From positions 29,839 to 93,838 of the forward strand of contig JAXCGZ010011590.1 of the NCBI GenBank assembly GCA_037179515.1: a stretch of 64,000 bases of DNA. The letters are read 5' to 3'. Source of the DNA: Halocaridina rubra (lineage: Eukaryota > Arthropoda > Malacostraca > Decapoda > Atyidae). Of the stretch, positions 1 to 11,722 are shown piece by piece. The translations under genes and the position numbers were made by a program. The notes beneath the pieces are model-generated. The model searched no databases, was not told the origin of the DNA, and saw nothing but the letters and a program-made list of their open reading frames with translations. Numbering within the stretch: the first letter of the stretch is position 1; each line of letters begins with the position of its first letter.

Positions 1-221
1 ATTCTATTCTTCTAACTGTATTTCAGAATTAGGCATTAAGATAAATATGATTATTTACTTTTGTTGGTAAGTTTGTGAGAATATTTGTATTGTTCTTTAG
101 GCTAAGATTTTTTTGATGGACAAAATATTGTTTATATTACTTATGCTATTTTGTGCAAAAAGAAAAAATTTAATATATTTTTGTAATGCTTTTGTAATAT
201 TTTGTCAATAAACTACATATA
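1..221. other. AT-rich unassigned flank
   Basis: Very AT-rich sequence with no coding frame or repeat I recognise. It is the left flank of the truncated LINE copy A, whose recognisable homology to copy F fades out near position 222. Confidence 0.5.
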
Positions 222-1066
222 TAATACATTTCTTGTACAGATTTGTTGTAAAATAAGGTTCTCTAGTCAAGAACTGCAAAAAGCTCATTCATTTTTATGT
301 AATCTCCTTTCGGATAGTTCCTCCTCATGTCCTCAGTGCCTCTACTCTCAGGCAGAATATCTTCAATGATATACTCCATCAACAACACACAGTGGTTACT
401 CTTTCCAATTGGTGGTTCATACTCAATTTTTTCAATATCCAACACATTATCTGTGAATACTAGATCAAGTAGTGATGGCTCATCCCCACCCCTGTCCCTC
501 GTTGGTTCCATTACATGTTGGTGTAGGAAATTCCCTTGTACGCAATCTAGGAATCTTGCCCCGAATGAGTCCTCACCACTGTGTGGGTTAAGATTTATCC
601 AATCTATCTCTTTATGATTAAAATCTCCCATAATCAAAATCCTACATTTTCTCTCCCGTGCCATGTTAACAACAGAGTTTATGACTTCAATAGTACCTAT
701 ATGACTTTCCTCATAAACTTCAAGCCTATTCTGGTTCCTTGGTGGGTTATATACAACAGTTATTATAATGCTCTCTGACCCAGTATTCATGCGAGCAACA
801 AGAAATTCCTTGAACTCACTTTCTATAGCCATGTTTATTGCTTCAACTTGAATCCTTTCACTTATGAGCAGTGCTATCCCTACACCATTCCACTCAGAAC
901 TTTCAACCCTTAGTATTCTGAAACCCTTAGGAAATGCTGTGACACTGTTTATGTCCTCACTCAACTTAGTCTCTGTAATCGCTACTATATCTGCCTTACT
1001 GTTGTGAATCCTATCTTTTAATTCTACTGCCTTACCAGCTAATCCATCAGCATTTGTGTATAACAA
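222..1066 (-). pseudogene. LINE ORF2 fragment: apurinic-like endonuclease domain
   Basis: An open frame of 267 residues starting inside YTNADGL and ending in the linker before the RT. Endonuclease motifs in order: the YTNADGL opening, ITETKL with the metal-binding glutamate, GDFNHKEIDW with the catalytic Asp/Asn, and near the C-terminus SNHCVLL, where the other copies have SDH, so the catalytic Asp of that motif is changed to Asn here. The frame begins immediately after the ORF1 stop, as in the other copies. The RT is missing because the copy ends near 222. In an intact element this domain nicks the target DNA to prime reverse transcription. Confidence 0.8.
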
Positions 1067-1068
1067 TC

Positions 1069-2148
1069 TTAATGAGGCCCCATCCCGTGATCTTCTGTCA
1101 TTATCTTCTCTATCTCCCCTTTGTCTGGAAAAACTCTGAAATTAAAATTTTTTCTTCTTTCTAAATTTCTTTCCTCATTTAACCTTCTTGCCTCTTGCAA
1201 CAAGTTTTTGATCTTTCCCATCTCTTCCTGTGTTCTGTATCGTCTAATGAACACTTCTTTGAATTCTTGAAGGTCTTTTAGACTTTTTTTCTCAACAATA
1301 TTTCCCTACATGTTTCCCCTATCTCAAAGGTTACTTTTGTTGGTCTCGGCTTTCCTTCCCTTGAATATATACCTAGTTGGTGTATGTTTACAACATCCTC
1401 AGGACCACAAACTAATCCAAGTTGTCTTATCAGGTCTACAACCCTAGCTTTATTTTCTTCAAGTCTCCCCTGCCATGTTGGCTCCTGGGATTCGCGTATG
1501 CCTGAGATTACCACTGTGTTTTCTCTATCGAGTGCCTGTTTGATGAGTGGGTTTGCCCTTTCCATCACAACGTCCTTCATTTTTTTTATTACTGTCTCTT
1601 TATAGTCAACTGTTTGTATGTATTCCAGTGCCACCACCACCTTTACAGCCTCTTTTACTGCCACATTCCCCTTTAGTGCATCAGCAAAGGAAGTTTTCAT
1701 GGCATCATTTTCCATATTCAGCTCCTGTAACTCTTTTCTAAAATGTTCAATGTTTTCCTTAATCTGGACAGTCCAAGCTGCAATCTCGTCTCTCTCAGAA
1801 GAGAGCAATGAACTAACATCTAATTCATTTAGGTTGCCATTCAGCTGTTTGTTTTTATCTTCTTGTTTAGAAATTCTTGTTTCTAGTTCACTCTTTTCCC
1901 CTTCCAGCTTCTTTATTCTTTTTTCTAGTTCCTTTCTCTCCTGCCCTTGTGCTTTATTTGCTTCCTCCAAAGATCTTATTTCCTCTCTGAGTGTTTCATT
2001 CTCTTTCATTTCTACACCCATATTCCGAATTTTTTCATCAAGGCTTATAACGATTCTCTAAATTCTTGATTTTCTGTTTTAGTCTCCTAATGGCTACCCC
2101 TCCTCCCGACCCATGGGTGGGAGAGGTTTGGGACAGAGATGGCCTCAT
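1069..2148 (-). pseudogene. LINE ORF1 remnant, coiled-coil plus RRM-like RNA-binding protein
   Basis: The start is set at 2148 by comparison with copy F, where the protein begins MRPSLSQTSPTH. A 2-bp loss near 2050 breaks the frame, after which an open frame runs 2021-1278. It has a long heptad-rich coiled coil (roughly the first 110 residues of the open part), then a domain resembling an RRM, with the strand VVISGI and the later PRPTKVTFE. A second break near 1270 separates the last 60 residues (1254-1069, RTQEEMGKIKNLL to GMGPH stop). A coiled coil followed by an RRM and a C-terminal domain is the known plan of LINE ORF1 proteins, which coat the element RNA. Inferred role: RNA chaperone; not functional here. 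Confidence 0.75.
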
Positions 2149-3055
2149 TTTTGTGTTCTCCCTCTCACAGAATATAGAAAGAAGAAGAGAAAGAGAAAAA
2201 AAAGAGAAAAACTTTTATTTAAGCTTCACACAGAATTTTTATATCTTCATATAAGTGCTATTTAGTGACTCAATTTATCTCTTTTCTGGTAACACACATC
2301 TTAACTTAAAAATTTGACTATGGTAATTTGAGGATAAAAAGAAAAAGAAAAGAAAATGCAACAAAACAAAAGTCAAACCTGAAGGAAAATTCAAATTTGT
2401 GTCTGAGGAGGCACCCACCTGTTTCTGCTATATATTCTTCCTAACTGATAAACTCACTTGCTAACCAAGATATGTTATTACAGGATTAGACTTTACATTT
2501 AACTCAATATATATACAAAATAAAAAAAAATAGTAAAAGAGGAAGCTAAAAGAAAAGAAAAAAAATGAAGAAAATAAGACAACTGTACTACTTGGCAACT
2601 TAACTCAGCACTGTTAACAGGTGTATTTTTTGGTATTTATTTAATTTTTGAATTATTTCGTGTATCAAACTAACTAACAAGTTGATATAAATGGGAAGGA
2701 TACTGATTTTAACAATATATGGAACCACAGGATCAGGTAAACGGCTTAAGAGCTTTCCCCAGTTTACACAAAAAAATTAGGTAATGTGATGTGATGGCTT
2801 CACCTCTGGCAACTCTTCTAAATTTCCTTCAAGGCAGAACAGGACAACTTCTTCTCTCTCCCCTTAAGAAAATGTTCTCAATTTTTTCCTTTAATATTTT
2901 GGACAGTCTTGTCATACAACAAATATAAGTTTTGTACTCACAATACTCTGCAGGATTTTTGATTTAGGGAAATTATGGTAAAGTTTTCCAATAAGCACTT
3001 AGTCACTCAAAAACTCAAGGAAAAATTTAAGAGATACTGGGATGTGTGTATGATA

Positions 3056-4487
3056 TTACCTAATTGTGATTACCTAATTGTGTTTACGGGAAAGAGCCCA
3101 ACGCTCGTATCTTCCCATCTCCTCATGGGTTCCATTTTATACTTAGTGAAACTTATCATACCTGTCTCTAAAACTATGGATTGAGATAGCATTAACTACC
3201 TCCTCGCTTAGCCAATTCCAATTATCAACTACTCTTACACTGAAAAAGTATTTCCTTACATCCTACAAAGAAGTTTTCTTACAAAGCTTCAAACTATGAC
3301 CTCTAGTTCTAGAGCCAGCCATATCAAAATATCGATCCCTATCCACTCTATCATAACCATGAAGGAATTTAAAGACTATCACCATATCCCCCCTCACTCT
3401 TCTAGCTTCGAGTGATAGTAAGTCTAATTCCCTCAGCCTCTCATCATAACTGAGATTGCGTATTTCTGGCACCAGTTTTGTGGCATGTCTTTGAACTTTT
3501 TCAAGCTTAGCTATGTGCTTTTTCAAGTGCGGATTCCAAAAAAGGGGCTGCATATTCGAGTTTTGATCTCACATAGGTTACATAAATATTTCTGAATATT
3601 TCCTTGTCCATGTGCCTGAAGGCTACCCTTACATTTGATAAGAATGCATATGCTGCCCTTACTATGCCATTTATATGTATTTCTGGAGACAAATCTGCCA
3701 ATATGTTTACTCCTAGATCTCTCTCATTTTCTGTCTCTTGAAGTTGTACTCCAGCCACCGAGTAGTCAAGCTTGGGCCTTCTTGCACTTGTACCCATTCT
3801 CATTACCTTACATTTTGAAGTATTGAATTTCATTAGCCACTTTTCTGATCACTCATGCAGATTATTTAGATCCTCCTAAAGTTCTCTACCATTGTTCTCG
3901 TTTTTTACTTTCTTCACAATCTTTGCATCATCTGCAAACATATTCATGAATGAATTTACAGACTCTGGTAGGTCATTTACATATACAGGGAACAAAAGTG
4001 GCCCTAAAACTGAACCCTGTGGAACTCCACTACTAACTCTTCTCCATTCAGACACTGAGTGTCTTACTCTAACCCTCTGTTCCCTTCCTTCTAAATAAGT
4101 TTTTATCCATTCCAAAACATTTCCACCTATTCTAGCCAATTCTTGCAGCTTCTTAATAAGTCTCCCATGTGGAACAGTGACAAACGCTTTCTGGAAGTCT
4201 AGGAATATGCAATCTGCCCAGCCCTCTCTTTCCTGTAAGATTTGGCTTACCTCATCATAAAATTCTAATAAGTTTGTTACTGTTGATCTACCTTCTCTGA
4301 AGCCATGTTGCCTCACTGACAAAAAGTTGAAGGATTCCAAGTGAAGAGAGATATGTTTCCTTAGTAGTTTCTCCATAACTTTGCAAACTATGCTGGTCAA
4401 GGAAACTGGTCTATAGTTCAGAGCCGTATCCCTCCTTCCCTTTTTGAAGATAGGTATCACATTTGCTTGTTTCCAGCATCTTGGAAT
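3056..4487 (-). mobile_element. CR1/L2-like LINE copy B, RT and 3' end
   Basis: A 5'-truncated copy on the minus strand, starting within the RT (4487) and running to the 3' tail, where the 14-bp motif ATTAGGTAATCACA occurs twice (around 3056-3085). The tail touches the first bases of copy A's 5' UTR, and the truncated 5' end touches the tail of copy C. Confidence 0.85.
3190..4487 (-). pseudogene. LINE reverse transcriptase fragment (copy B)
   Basis: The main frame (4460-3876) starts at IPIFKKGRRD and contains the RT core in order: NYRPVSLTSI, GFREGRSTVTNLL, FLDFQKAF, SSGVPQGSVLGPLLF, and the catalytic box FADDAK. The rest (3833-3263) encodes the thumb and C-terminal region (WNPHLKKH, KVQRHATKLVPEIRNLSYDE, RRVRGDMV), split by two frame breaks near 3870 and 3545. 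These motifs place it in the Jockey/CR1/L2 superfamily. Non-functional: no endonuclease and broken frames. Confidence 0.85.
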
Positions 4488-4489
4488 CC

Positions 4490-5151
4490 ATGTGATTACC
4501 TAATTGTGATTACCTAATTGTGTTTACGGGAAAGAGCCCAAAGCTCGCGTCTTCCCGTCTCCTGATCGCTTCCATTTTATACTTAGTGATACGTATCATA
4601 CCTGTCCTTAAAACTATGGATTGAGATAGCATTAACTACCTCCTCGCTTAGCCAATTCCAATTATCACTCTTACACTGAAAAAGTATTTCCTTACATCCT
4701 GCAAAGAAGTTTTCTTACGAAGCTTCAAACTATCACCTCTAGTTCTAGAGCCAGCCATATCAAAATATCGATCCCTGTCCACTCTATCATAACCATGAAG
4801 TAATTTAAAGACTGTCACCATATCCCCCCTCACTCTTCTAGCTTCGAGTGATGGTAAGTCTAATTCCCTCAGACTCTCATCATAACTGAGACTGCGTTTT
4901 TTTGGCACCAGTTTCGTGGCATGTCTTCGAACTTTTTCAGGCTTAGCTATGTCCTTTTTCAAGTGCGGATTCCAAAAGGGGGCTGCATATTCGAGTTTTG
5001 GCCTCACATAGGTTACATAAATATTTTTGAACATTTCCTTGTCCATGTGCCTGAAGGCTACCCTTACATTTGATAAGAATGCATATGCTGCCCTTACTAT
5101 GCCATTTATATGTATTTCTGGAGACAAATCTGCCAGTATGTTTACTCCTAG
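4490..5151 (-). mobile_element. CR1/L2-like LINE copy C, 3' 660 bp
   Basis: Minus-strand 3' end of the same LINE (C-terminal RT region 5127-4648, then 3' UTR and double ATTAGGTAATCACA tail at 4490-4520). About 90% like copy B by eye. Its 5' end is fused head-to-head to copy D at 5151/5152 across a short shared AGAT. Confidence 0.85.
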
Positions 5152-5445
5152 ATAGAGTGGATATTTTGATATGGCTGGCTCTACAACTAGAGGTCATAGT
5201 TTGAAGCTTCGTAAGAAAGCTTCTCTGCAGGATGTAAGAAAGTACTTTTATAGTGTAAGAGTAGTTGATAATTGGAATTCGCTAAGCGACGAGGTAGTTA
5301 ATGCTATCTCAATCCATAGTTTTAAGGACAGGTACGATAAGTATCACTAAGTACAAAATGGAACCGATCAGGAGACGGGAAGATACAAGCTTTGGGCTCT
5401 TTCCCGTAAGCACAATTAGGTAATCATATTTAGGTAATCACACAC
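5152..5445 (+). mobile_element. CR1/L2-like LINE copy D, last 290 bp
   Basis: Plus-strand 3' terminus of the LINE, from within the YFDMAGSRTRG coding stretch to the tail at about 5418-5445, followed by (CA)n at 5440-5470. It forms an inverted repeat with the 3' part of copy C. About 10 bp that the other copies have after GAGTGGAT are missing here. Confidence 0.8.
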
Positions 5446-5755
5446 ACACACACACATACACACACAACACACAGTTAAGAAGATATATAGCAGAAACAGG
5501 TGTGTGTCTCCTCAGATACAAATTCGAATTCTCCTTCAAGTAGCCTTTTGTTTTGCTTTTTTTTTTCTCAAATAGCGAAAGTCAAATTTTAAGTTAGGAT
5601 GTGTATTACCAGAAAAGAGATGAACTGAGTAACTAAATAGTACTTATATGAAGATATAGAAATTCTGTGTGAAGCTTAAACAAAAGCTTTTCTCTCTTTT
5701 TTTTTATTTTTTTTTCTTCTTCTTTCTATATTCTTTGAAAAGGGAAAACATGAAA

Positions 5756-6866
5756 ATGATGCCATCTCTGTCACAACCCCCCCCCTCCTCATCCAATAGT
5801 CGGGGAGCGATGATAGAAGATCTCCATGGGATATAGTAGCAAGAGGAGAAGTAGCTATTAGGAGATTAAAACAGAAAATCAAGGATCTAGAGACAATGCT
5901 TATAAACCTTAATGAAAAAATTCGGAGTATGGATAGAGAAATGAAAGAGAATGAAACACTCAGAGAGCAAATAAGATGTTTGGAGGAAGCAAATAAAGCT
6001 CAAAGGCAAGAGAGAAACGAACTAGAAAAACGAATAAAAAAGCTGGAAGGGTAAAAGTGTGAACTAGAAATCAGAATTTCTAAACAAGAAGATAACAACA
6101 AACAGCCGCATGAAGACCTAAATAAATAAAATGTTAGTTCACTACTCTCTTCTGAGAGAGACGAGATTGCAGCTTGGAATGTCCAGATTAAGGAAAATAT
6201 CGAACAGTTTAGAAAAGAGTTTCAGGAGCTGAATACGGAACATGATGCCATGAAAACTTCCTTTGCTGATGCACTAAAGGAGTATGTGGCAGTAAAAGAG
6301 GCTGTGAAGGTGGTGGCACTGGAATACATACAAACAGTTGGCTATAAAGGAACAGTAATAAAAAAAAACAAAAGACGTTGTGATGGAAAGGGCAAATCCA
6401 CTGATCAAACAGGCACTTGATAAAGAAAACACAGTGGTAATCTCAGGCATAAGCGAATCCCAGGAGCAGGGGAGACTTGAAGAAAATAAAGCTAGGGTTG
6501 TAGACCTAATAAGAAAGCTTGGAGTAGTTTGTAGTCCTGAGGATATTGTAAACATTCACCAACTAGGTAAATATGCGAGGGAGGGAAAGCAAAGACCAAC
6601 AAAAGTAGCCTTTGAGAGAGGAAACATGTAGAGAAATATTAATGAAGAAAAAAGTCTAAAGACCTTCAAGAATTCAAAGAAGTGTTCATTAGATGATACA
6701 GAACACAGGAAGAGATGGAAAGGATCAAAAGCTCGTTGCAAGAGGCTTGAAGGTTAAGTGAAGAAAGAAATGAAGAAGAGAAGGACAAATTTTATTTCAG
6801 AGTTCTTCCAGACAAAGGGGAGATAAAGAAGATAATGACAGGAGATAAGGGGATAGGGCCTCGCTA
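5756..6866 (+). pseudogene. LINE ORF1 remnant (copy E)
   Basis: Start chosen by alignment to copy F (ATG then CCATCTCTG). The coiled-coil part is interrupted by stops (for example the TAA after KKLEG near 6052 and another near 6126), then reads on through ERANPLIKQALDKENTVVISGI and RPTKVAFERG (6380-6631), breaks again, and ends before the ORF2 start. A PTW segment before QGRLEENK is deleted relative to the other copies. Several independent lesions; not functional. Confidence 0.7.
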
Positions 6867-9751
6867 AGATTGTTATACACAATTGCTTATGGATTAGCTG
6901 GTAAGGCAGTAGAATTAAAAGATAGGCTTCACAACAGTAAGGTAGATATAGTAGCAGTTACAGAGACTAAGTTGAGTGAAGACATAAACAGTGTCACAGC
7001 TTTTCCTAAGGGCTTCAGAATATTAAGGGTTGAAAGGTATGAGAGGACTGGTGGAGGGATAGCACTGCTCATAAGTGAAAGGATTCAGGTTGAAGAAATA
7101 AACTTGGCTATAGAAAGCGAGTTCAAGGAATTTCTTGTTGCTCACATAAATACTGGGTCAGAGAGCATTATAATAACTGTTGAATATAACCCACCAAGGA
7201 ACCAACAAACGCTGGAAGTTTTTGAGGAAAGTCATGACATACAGGTACTATTGAAGTCACAAACTCAGTTGTTGACATGGCATGGAAGAGAAAATGTAGG
7301 ATTTTCATTATGGGAGATTTTAATCATAAAGAGATAGATTGGATAAATCTTGACCCACACAGTGGTGAGGACTCATTCGAGGCAAGATTCCTAGATTGCG
7401 TACAAGAGAATTTCCTACACCAACATGTACTGGAACCAACAAGGGCCAGGGGTGGGGATGAACCATCACTACTTGATCTAGTATTCACAAATTACGTGTT
7501 GGATATTGAAAATATTGAGAATAAACCACCAATTGGAAATAGTGACCACTGTGTGTTGTTGATAGAGTATATTATTGAAGATGTTCTGCCTGAGAGTAGA
7601 GGCACTGAGGACATGAGGAGGAACTATCGGAAAGGGGATTACATCAAAATGAATGAGCTTTTTGCAGTTATTGACTGGAGGACCTTATTTTCTAAGAAAT
7701 CGATACAAGTAATGTACGACATCTTTTGTGAGGAATATGGGAAGATAGTAGATTGCTGCATACTTGTAACCAAAGTAGGTGTGATTCATTCGATAATGAG
7801 TGTAAGAGAGCTAAGGAGTGGAAAAACAAATGCTGGAAAAGGCATAGTAGGAGAAGAAACATAAATGCCTGGCAACCCTACAAAAGAGCAAGAAATGATT
7901 ACCTAAGTAAAAGAAGAGAGGTAGAGAGAGTTTATGAAAGGGACATCACCAGGAAGGCTAAAGAAAATCCCAAGCTTTTCCACAGCTTTATCAGAGGAAA
8001 ACTGAAGGTAAAAAAACAGGTTTTAAGGCTTAAGAGAGTGGATGGAGGCATCACTGAGAAGGAAGAAGGGATCTGCAAAGAATTGAACAAGGAGTCTCAA
8101 TCGGTATTTATAGTAGAAAATACCCTCACTCATTCAGATTTCAGAGATAGAAGCTCATGGGTCGGTATTAGAGAACATCAACTTTTCAGCCACAGAGGCA
8201 TGCAAAGCACTGATGCAGTTAGATGTCCATAAAGCTACAGGTCCTGATGATATATCACCTCGAGTGCTGAAAAAATGCACAAACTCAATATCAGTGGCAA
8301 TAAGTATCATATTTAAAAAGTCACTTGAGTCAGGGGAGGTTCCAATATGCTTGAAAGAAGCAAACGTGATATCTATCTTCTAGAAGGGAAGGAGGGATAC
8401 GGCTCTAAACCATAGACCAGTTTCCTTGACCAGCATAGTTTGCAAAGTTATGGAGAAACTACTAAGGAAATATATCTCTCTTCACTTGGAATCCTTCAAC
8501 TTTTAGTCAGTGAGACAACATGGCTTCAGAGAAGGTAGATTACAGTAACAAACTTCGTAGAATGTTATGATGAGGTAAGCTGAATCTTACAGAAAAGAAA
8601 GGGCTGGGCACATTGCATATTCCTAGACTTCCAGAAAGCATTTGACACTGTTTCACATGGGAGACTCATCAAGAAGCTGCAAGCAATGGCTAAATTAGGT
8701 GGAAATGTCTTGGAATGGATACAAATTTACTTAGAAGGAATGAAACAGAAGGTTAGAGTAAGATATTCAGTATCTGAAAGGAGAGGAGTTAGTAGTGGAG
8801 TTCCACAGGGTTCAGTTTTAGGGCCACTTTTGTTCCCTTATATATGTAAATGACCAACCAGAGTCTGTAAATTCATTCATGAATATGTTTGCAGATGATG
8901 CAAAGATTGTGAAGAAAGTAAGAAATGAGAACAATGGTAGAGAACTTCAGGAAGATCTCAATAGTCTCCATGAGTGGTCAGAAAAGTGGCTAATAAAATT
9001 CAATACTTTAAAATGCAAGGTAATGAGAATGGGTACAAGTGCAAGAAGGCCCAAGTTTGACTACTCGGTGGCAGGAGTACAACTTCAAGAGACAGAAAAT
9101 GAGAGAGATCTAGGAGTAAACATACTGGCAGATTTGTCTCCAGAAATACATATAAATGGCATAGTAAGGGCAGCATATGCATTCTTATCAAATGTAAGGG
9201 TAGCCTTCAGGCACATGGACAAGGAAATGTTCAGAAATATTTATGTAACCTATGTGAGGCCAAAACTTGAATATGCAGCTCACTTTTGGAATCAGCACTT
9301 GAAAAAGCATGTACCTAAGCTTAAAAAAGCTCAAAGACATGCCACGAAGCTGGTGCCAGAAATACGCAATCTCAGTTATGATGGGAGGCTGAGGGAATTA
9401 GACTCACCATCACTCGAAGCTAGAATATTGAGGGGGGATATTGTGACAGTCTTTAAATGCCTTCATAGTTATGATAGAGTGGATAGGGATCGATATTTTG
9501 ATATGGCTGGCTCTAGAACTAGAGGTCATAGTTTGAAGTTTTGTAAGAAACCTTCTTTGCAGGATATAAGGAAGTACCTTTTTAGTGTAAGAGTAGTTGA
9601 TAATTGGAATTCGCTAAGCGTGGAGGTAGTTAATGCTAACTCAATCCATACTTTTAGAGACAGGTATGATAAGTATCATCAAGTACAAAATGGAACCAAT
9701 AAAGAGGGGGGAAGATACGAGTTTAGGGCACTTTCCCGTAAGCACAATTAG
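6865..9751 (+). pseudogene. LINE ORF2 remnant: endonuclease plus reverse transcriptase (copy E)
   Basis: Endonuclease part 6870-7660 with ITETKL-like TETKLSED, MGDFNHKEIDW and SDHCVLL intact, but split by a frame change near 7240. A lysine/arginine-rich linker follows (7700-8100). The RT core between 8230 and 8880 is broken many times, although YRPVS-, GFREG- and GVPQGSVLGPLL-like strings are visible across frames. The last 290 residues, from FADDAKIVKK to the C-terminus (8879-9751), are open. Role in a live element: target nicking and target-primed reverse transcription. Confidence 0.8.
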
Positions 9752-10641
9752 GTAATCACGACAGGCATTAGAAAACCAACATTCAGTAACTCCTAAATTT
9801 TTCCTTGCGTTTTTGAGTGATCAAGACTTTAGATTAAAACATAAATAAAATTTCACCAAATAAGAAATCCTGCAGAGTATTGTGAGTAAAAAATTTATAT
9901 TTGTTGTATGACGAGTGTGTCCACAATATTAAAGGAAAAAACTGAGAACATTTTCGTGAGGGGAAAGAGAAGAAGCTGTCCTGTTCTGCCTTGAAGGAAG
10001 TTTAGAAGAGTTGCCAGAGGTGAAGCCATCACATTACCTATTTTTTGTGTAAATTGGGGAAAGCTCTTAAGCCGTTTACCTGATCCTGTGGTTCCATATA
10101 TTGTTAAAATCAGTATCCTTCCCATATATATATTAATCTGATAGTTAGCTTGATACACGAAATAATTGAATAATTAAATACATGCCAATAATACACCTGT
10201 CAACAGTACTGAGTTAAGTTGCCAAGTAGTACAGCTGTCTTATTTTCTTCATTTTTTGCTTATTTTTTAGCTTTCTCTTTTATTATTTTTTTATTTTGTA
10301 TATATATTGAGTTAAATGTAAAGTCTGATCTTGTGATGACATACCTTGGTTAGAAGTGAGTTTATCAGTTAAGAATAAATAGCAGAAGCAGGTGGGTGTC
10401 TCCTCAAATACAAATTCGAATTTTCCTTCAATTGCCTTTCTTGTTTGCATTTTTATCTTTTTTTCCCTCATATTACCAAAGTCAAATTTTTAAGTTAGGA
10501 TATGTGTTACCAGAAAAGAGATAAATTGAGTCACTAAATAGCACTTATATGAAGATATAAAAATTCTGTGTGAAGCTTAAATAAAAGTTTTTCTCTCTTT
10601 CTCTTCTTCTTTCTACATTTTGTGAAAGGGACAGCATAAAA

Positions 10642-11722
10642 ATGAGGCCATCTCTGTCCCAAACCTCTCCCACCCATGGGTCGGGAGGAGGGGTAGCTAT
10701 AAGGAGACTAAATCAGAAAATCAAGGATTTAGAGGCAGTGGTTATAAGCCTTGATGATAAAATTCGGCATATGGATAGAGAAATGAAAGAGAATGAAACA
10801 CCCAGAGAGGAAATAAGATTTTTGGAGGAAGCAAATAAAGCACAAGGGCAAGAGAGAAAGGAATTAGAAAAACTATTAAAGAAGCTGGAAGGGTAACAGA
10901 GTGAACTAGAAACAAGAATTTCTAAACAAGAAGATAAAAACAAACAGCTGGATGACAACCTATATGAATTAGATGTTGGTTCACTGCTCTCTTCTGAGAG
11001 AGACGAGATTGCTGCTTGGAATGTCCAGATTAAGGAAAACATTGAACAGTTCAGAAAAGAGTTTCAGGAGCTGAATATGGAACATGATGCCATGAAAACT
11101 TCCTTTGCTGATGCACAAAGGGGAATGTGGCAGTAAAAGAGGCTGTAAAGGTGGTGGCACTGGAAAACATATAAACAGTTGACTATAAAGAGACAGTAAT
11201 CGAAAAAATGAAAGACGTTGTGATGGAAATGGCAAATCCATTGATCAAACAGGCACTTGATAAAGAGAAGACCGTGGTAATCTCAGGCATAAACGAATCC
11301 CAGGAGCCAACATGGCAAGGGAGACTTGAAGAAAATAAAACTAGGGTTGTAGACCTGATAAGAAAGCTTGGAGTAGTTTGTGGTCCTGAGGATATTGTAA
11401 ACATTCACCAACTAGGCAAATATTCGAGGGAAGGAAAGCCAAGACCAACAAAAGTAACCTTTGAGAGAGGGGAAACATGTAGGGAAATATTGTTGAGAAA
11501 AAAAAGAGTCTAAAAGACCTTCAAGAATTCAAAGAAGTGTTCATTAGACAATACAGAACACAGGAAAAGATGGGAAAGATAAAAAACTTGTTGGTAGAGG
11601 CTAGAAGGTTAAATGACGAAAGAAATGAAGAACAGAAGAAAAATTTTCATTTCAGAGTTCTTTCAGACAAAGGGGAGATAAAGAAGATAATGACAGAAGA
11701 TCAGGGGATGGGGCCTCATTAA
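10642..11722 (+). pseudogene. LINE ORF1 (copy F), coiled-coil/RRM RNA-binding protein with few lesions
   Basis: Starts MRPSLSQTSPTH at 10642. The coiled coil (REMKENETPREEI onward) is interrupted by one TAA at about 10893 after KKLEG, and one base is lost in the SFADAL region near 11117. The RRM-like part (VVISGINESQEPTWQG, PRPTKVTFERGE) is open at 11208-11513. One extra base near 11500 separates the final 61 residues (11537-11722, ending GMGPH). ORF2 begins directly after this stop. Confidence 0.75.

Larger units (their letters stand above)
222..3050 (-). mobile_element. CR1/L2-like LINE copy A, lacking the RT half
   Basis: Read on the minus strand: a 5' UTR of about 900 bp (3050 to 2149), an ORF1 remnant (2148-1069), then the endonuclease part of ORF2, which stops near 222. 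The whole RT domain and 3' end are absent, so this copy has lost its 3' half. Its 5' UTR matches that of copy F (9771-10641) base for base over long stretches, for example around the shared CTGCAGAGTATTGTGAGTA. It abuts the 3' tail of copy B directly, making a head-to-tail pair. Confidence 0.85.
5474..9760 (+). mobile_element. CR1/L2-like LINE copy E, near full length
   Basis: Begins about 600 bp inside the 5' UTR (compare 10368 of copy F), directly after the (CA)n tail of copy D. It carries ORF1 (from 5756), ORF2 (from about 6865) and the complete 3' end (AATTAGGTAATCAC at 9747-9760). Copy F's 5' UTR follows at once. Frames are broken in several places. Confidence 0.85.

Noticed and set aside
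5151..5152. Twin-priming inversion as the explanation of the LINE palindrome
   Set aside because: Both segments contain the 3' terminus, whereas twin-priming joins an inverted 5' segment to a 3' segment.
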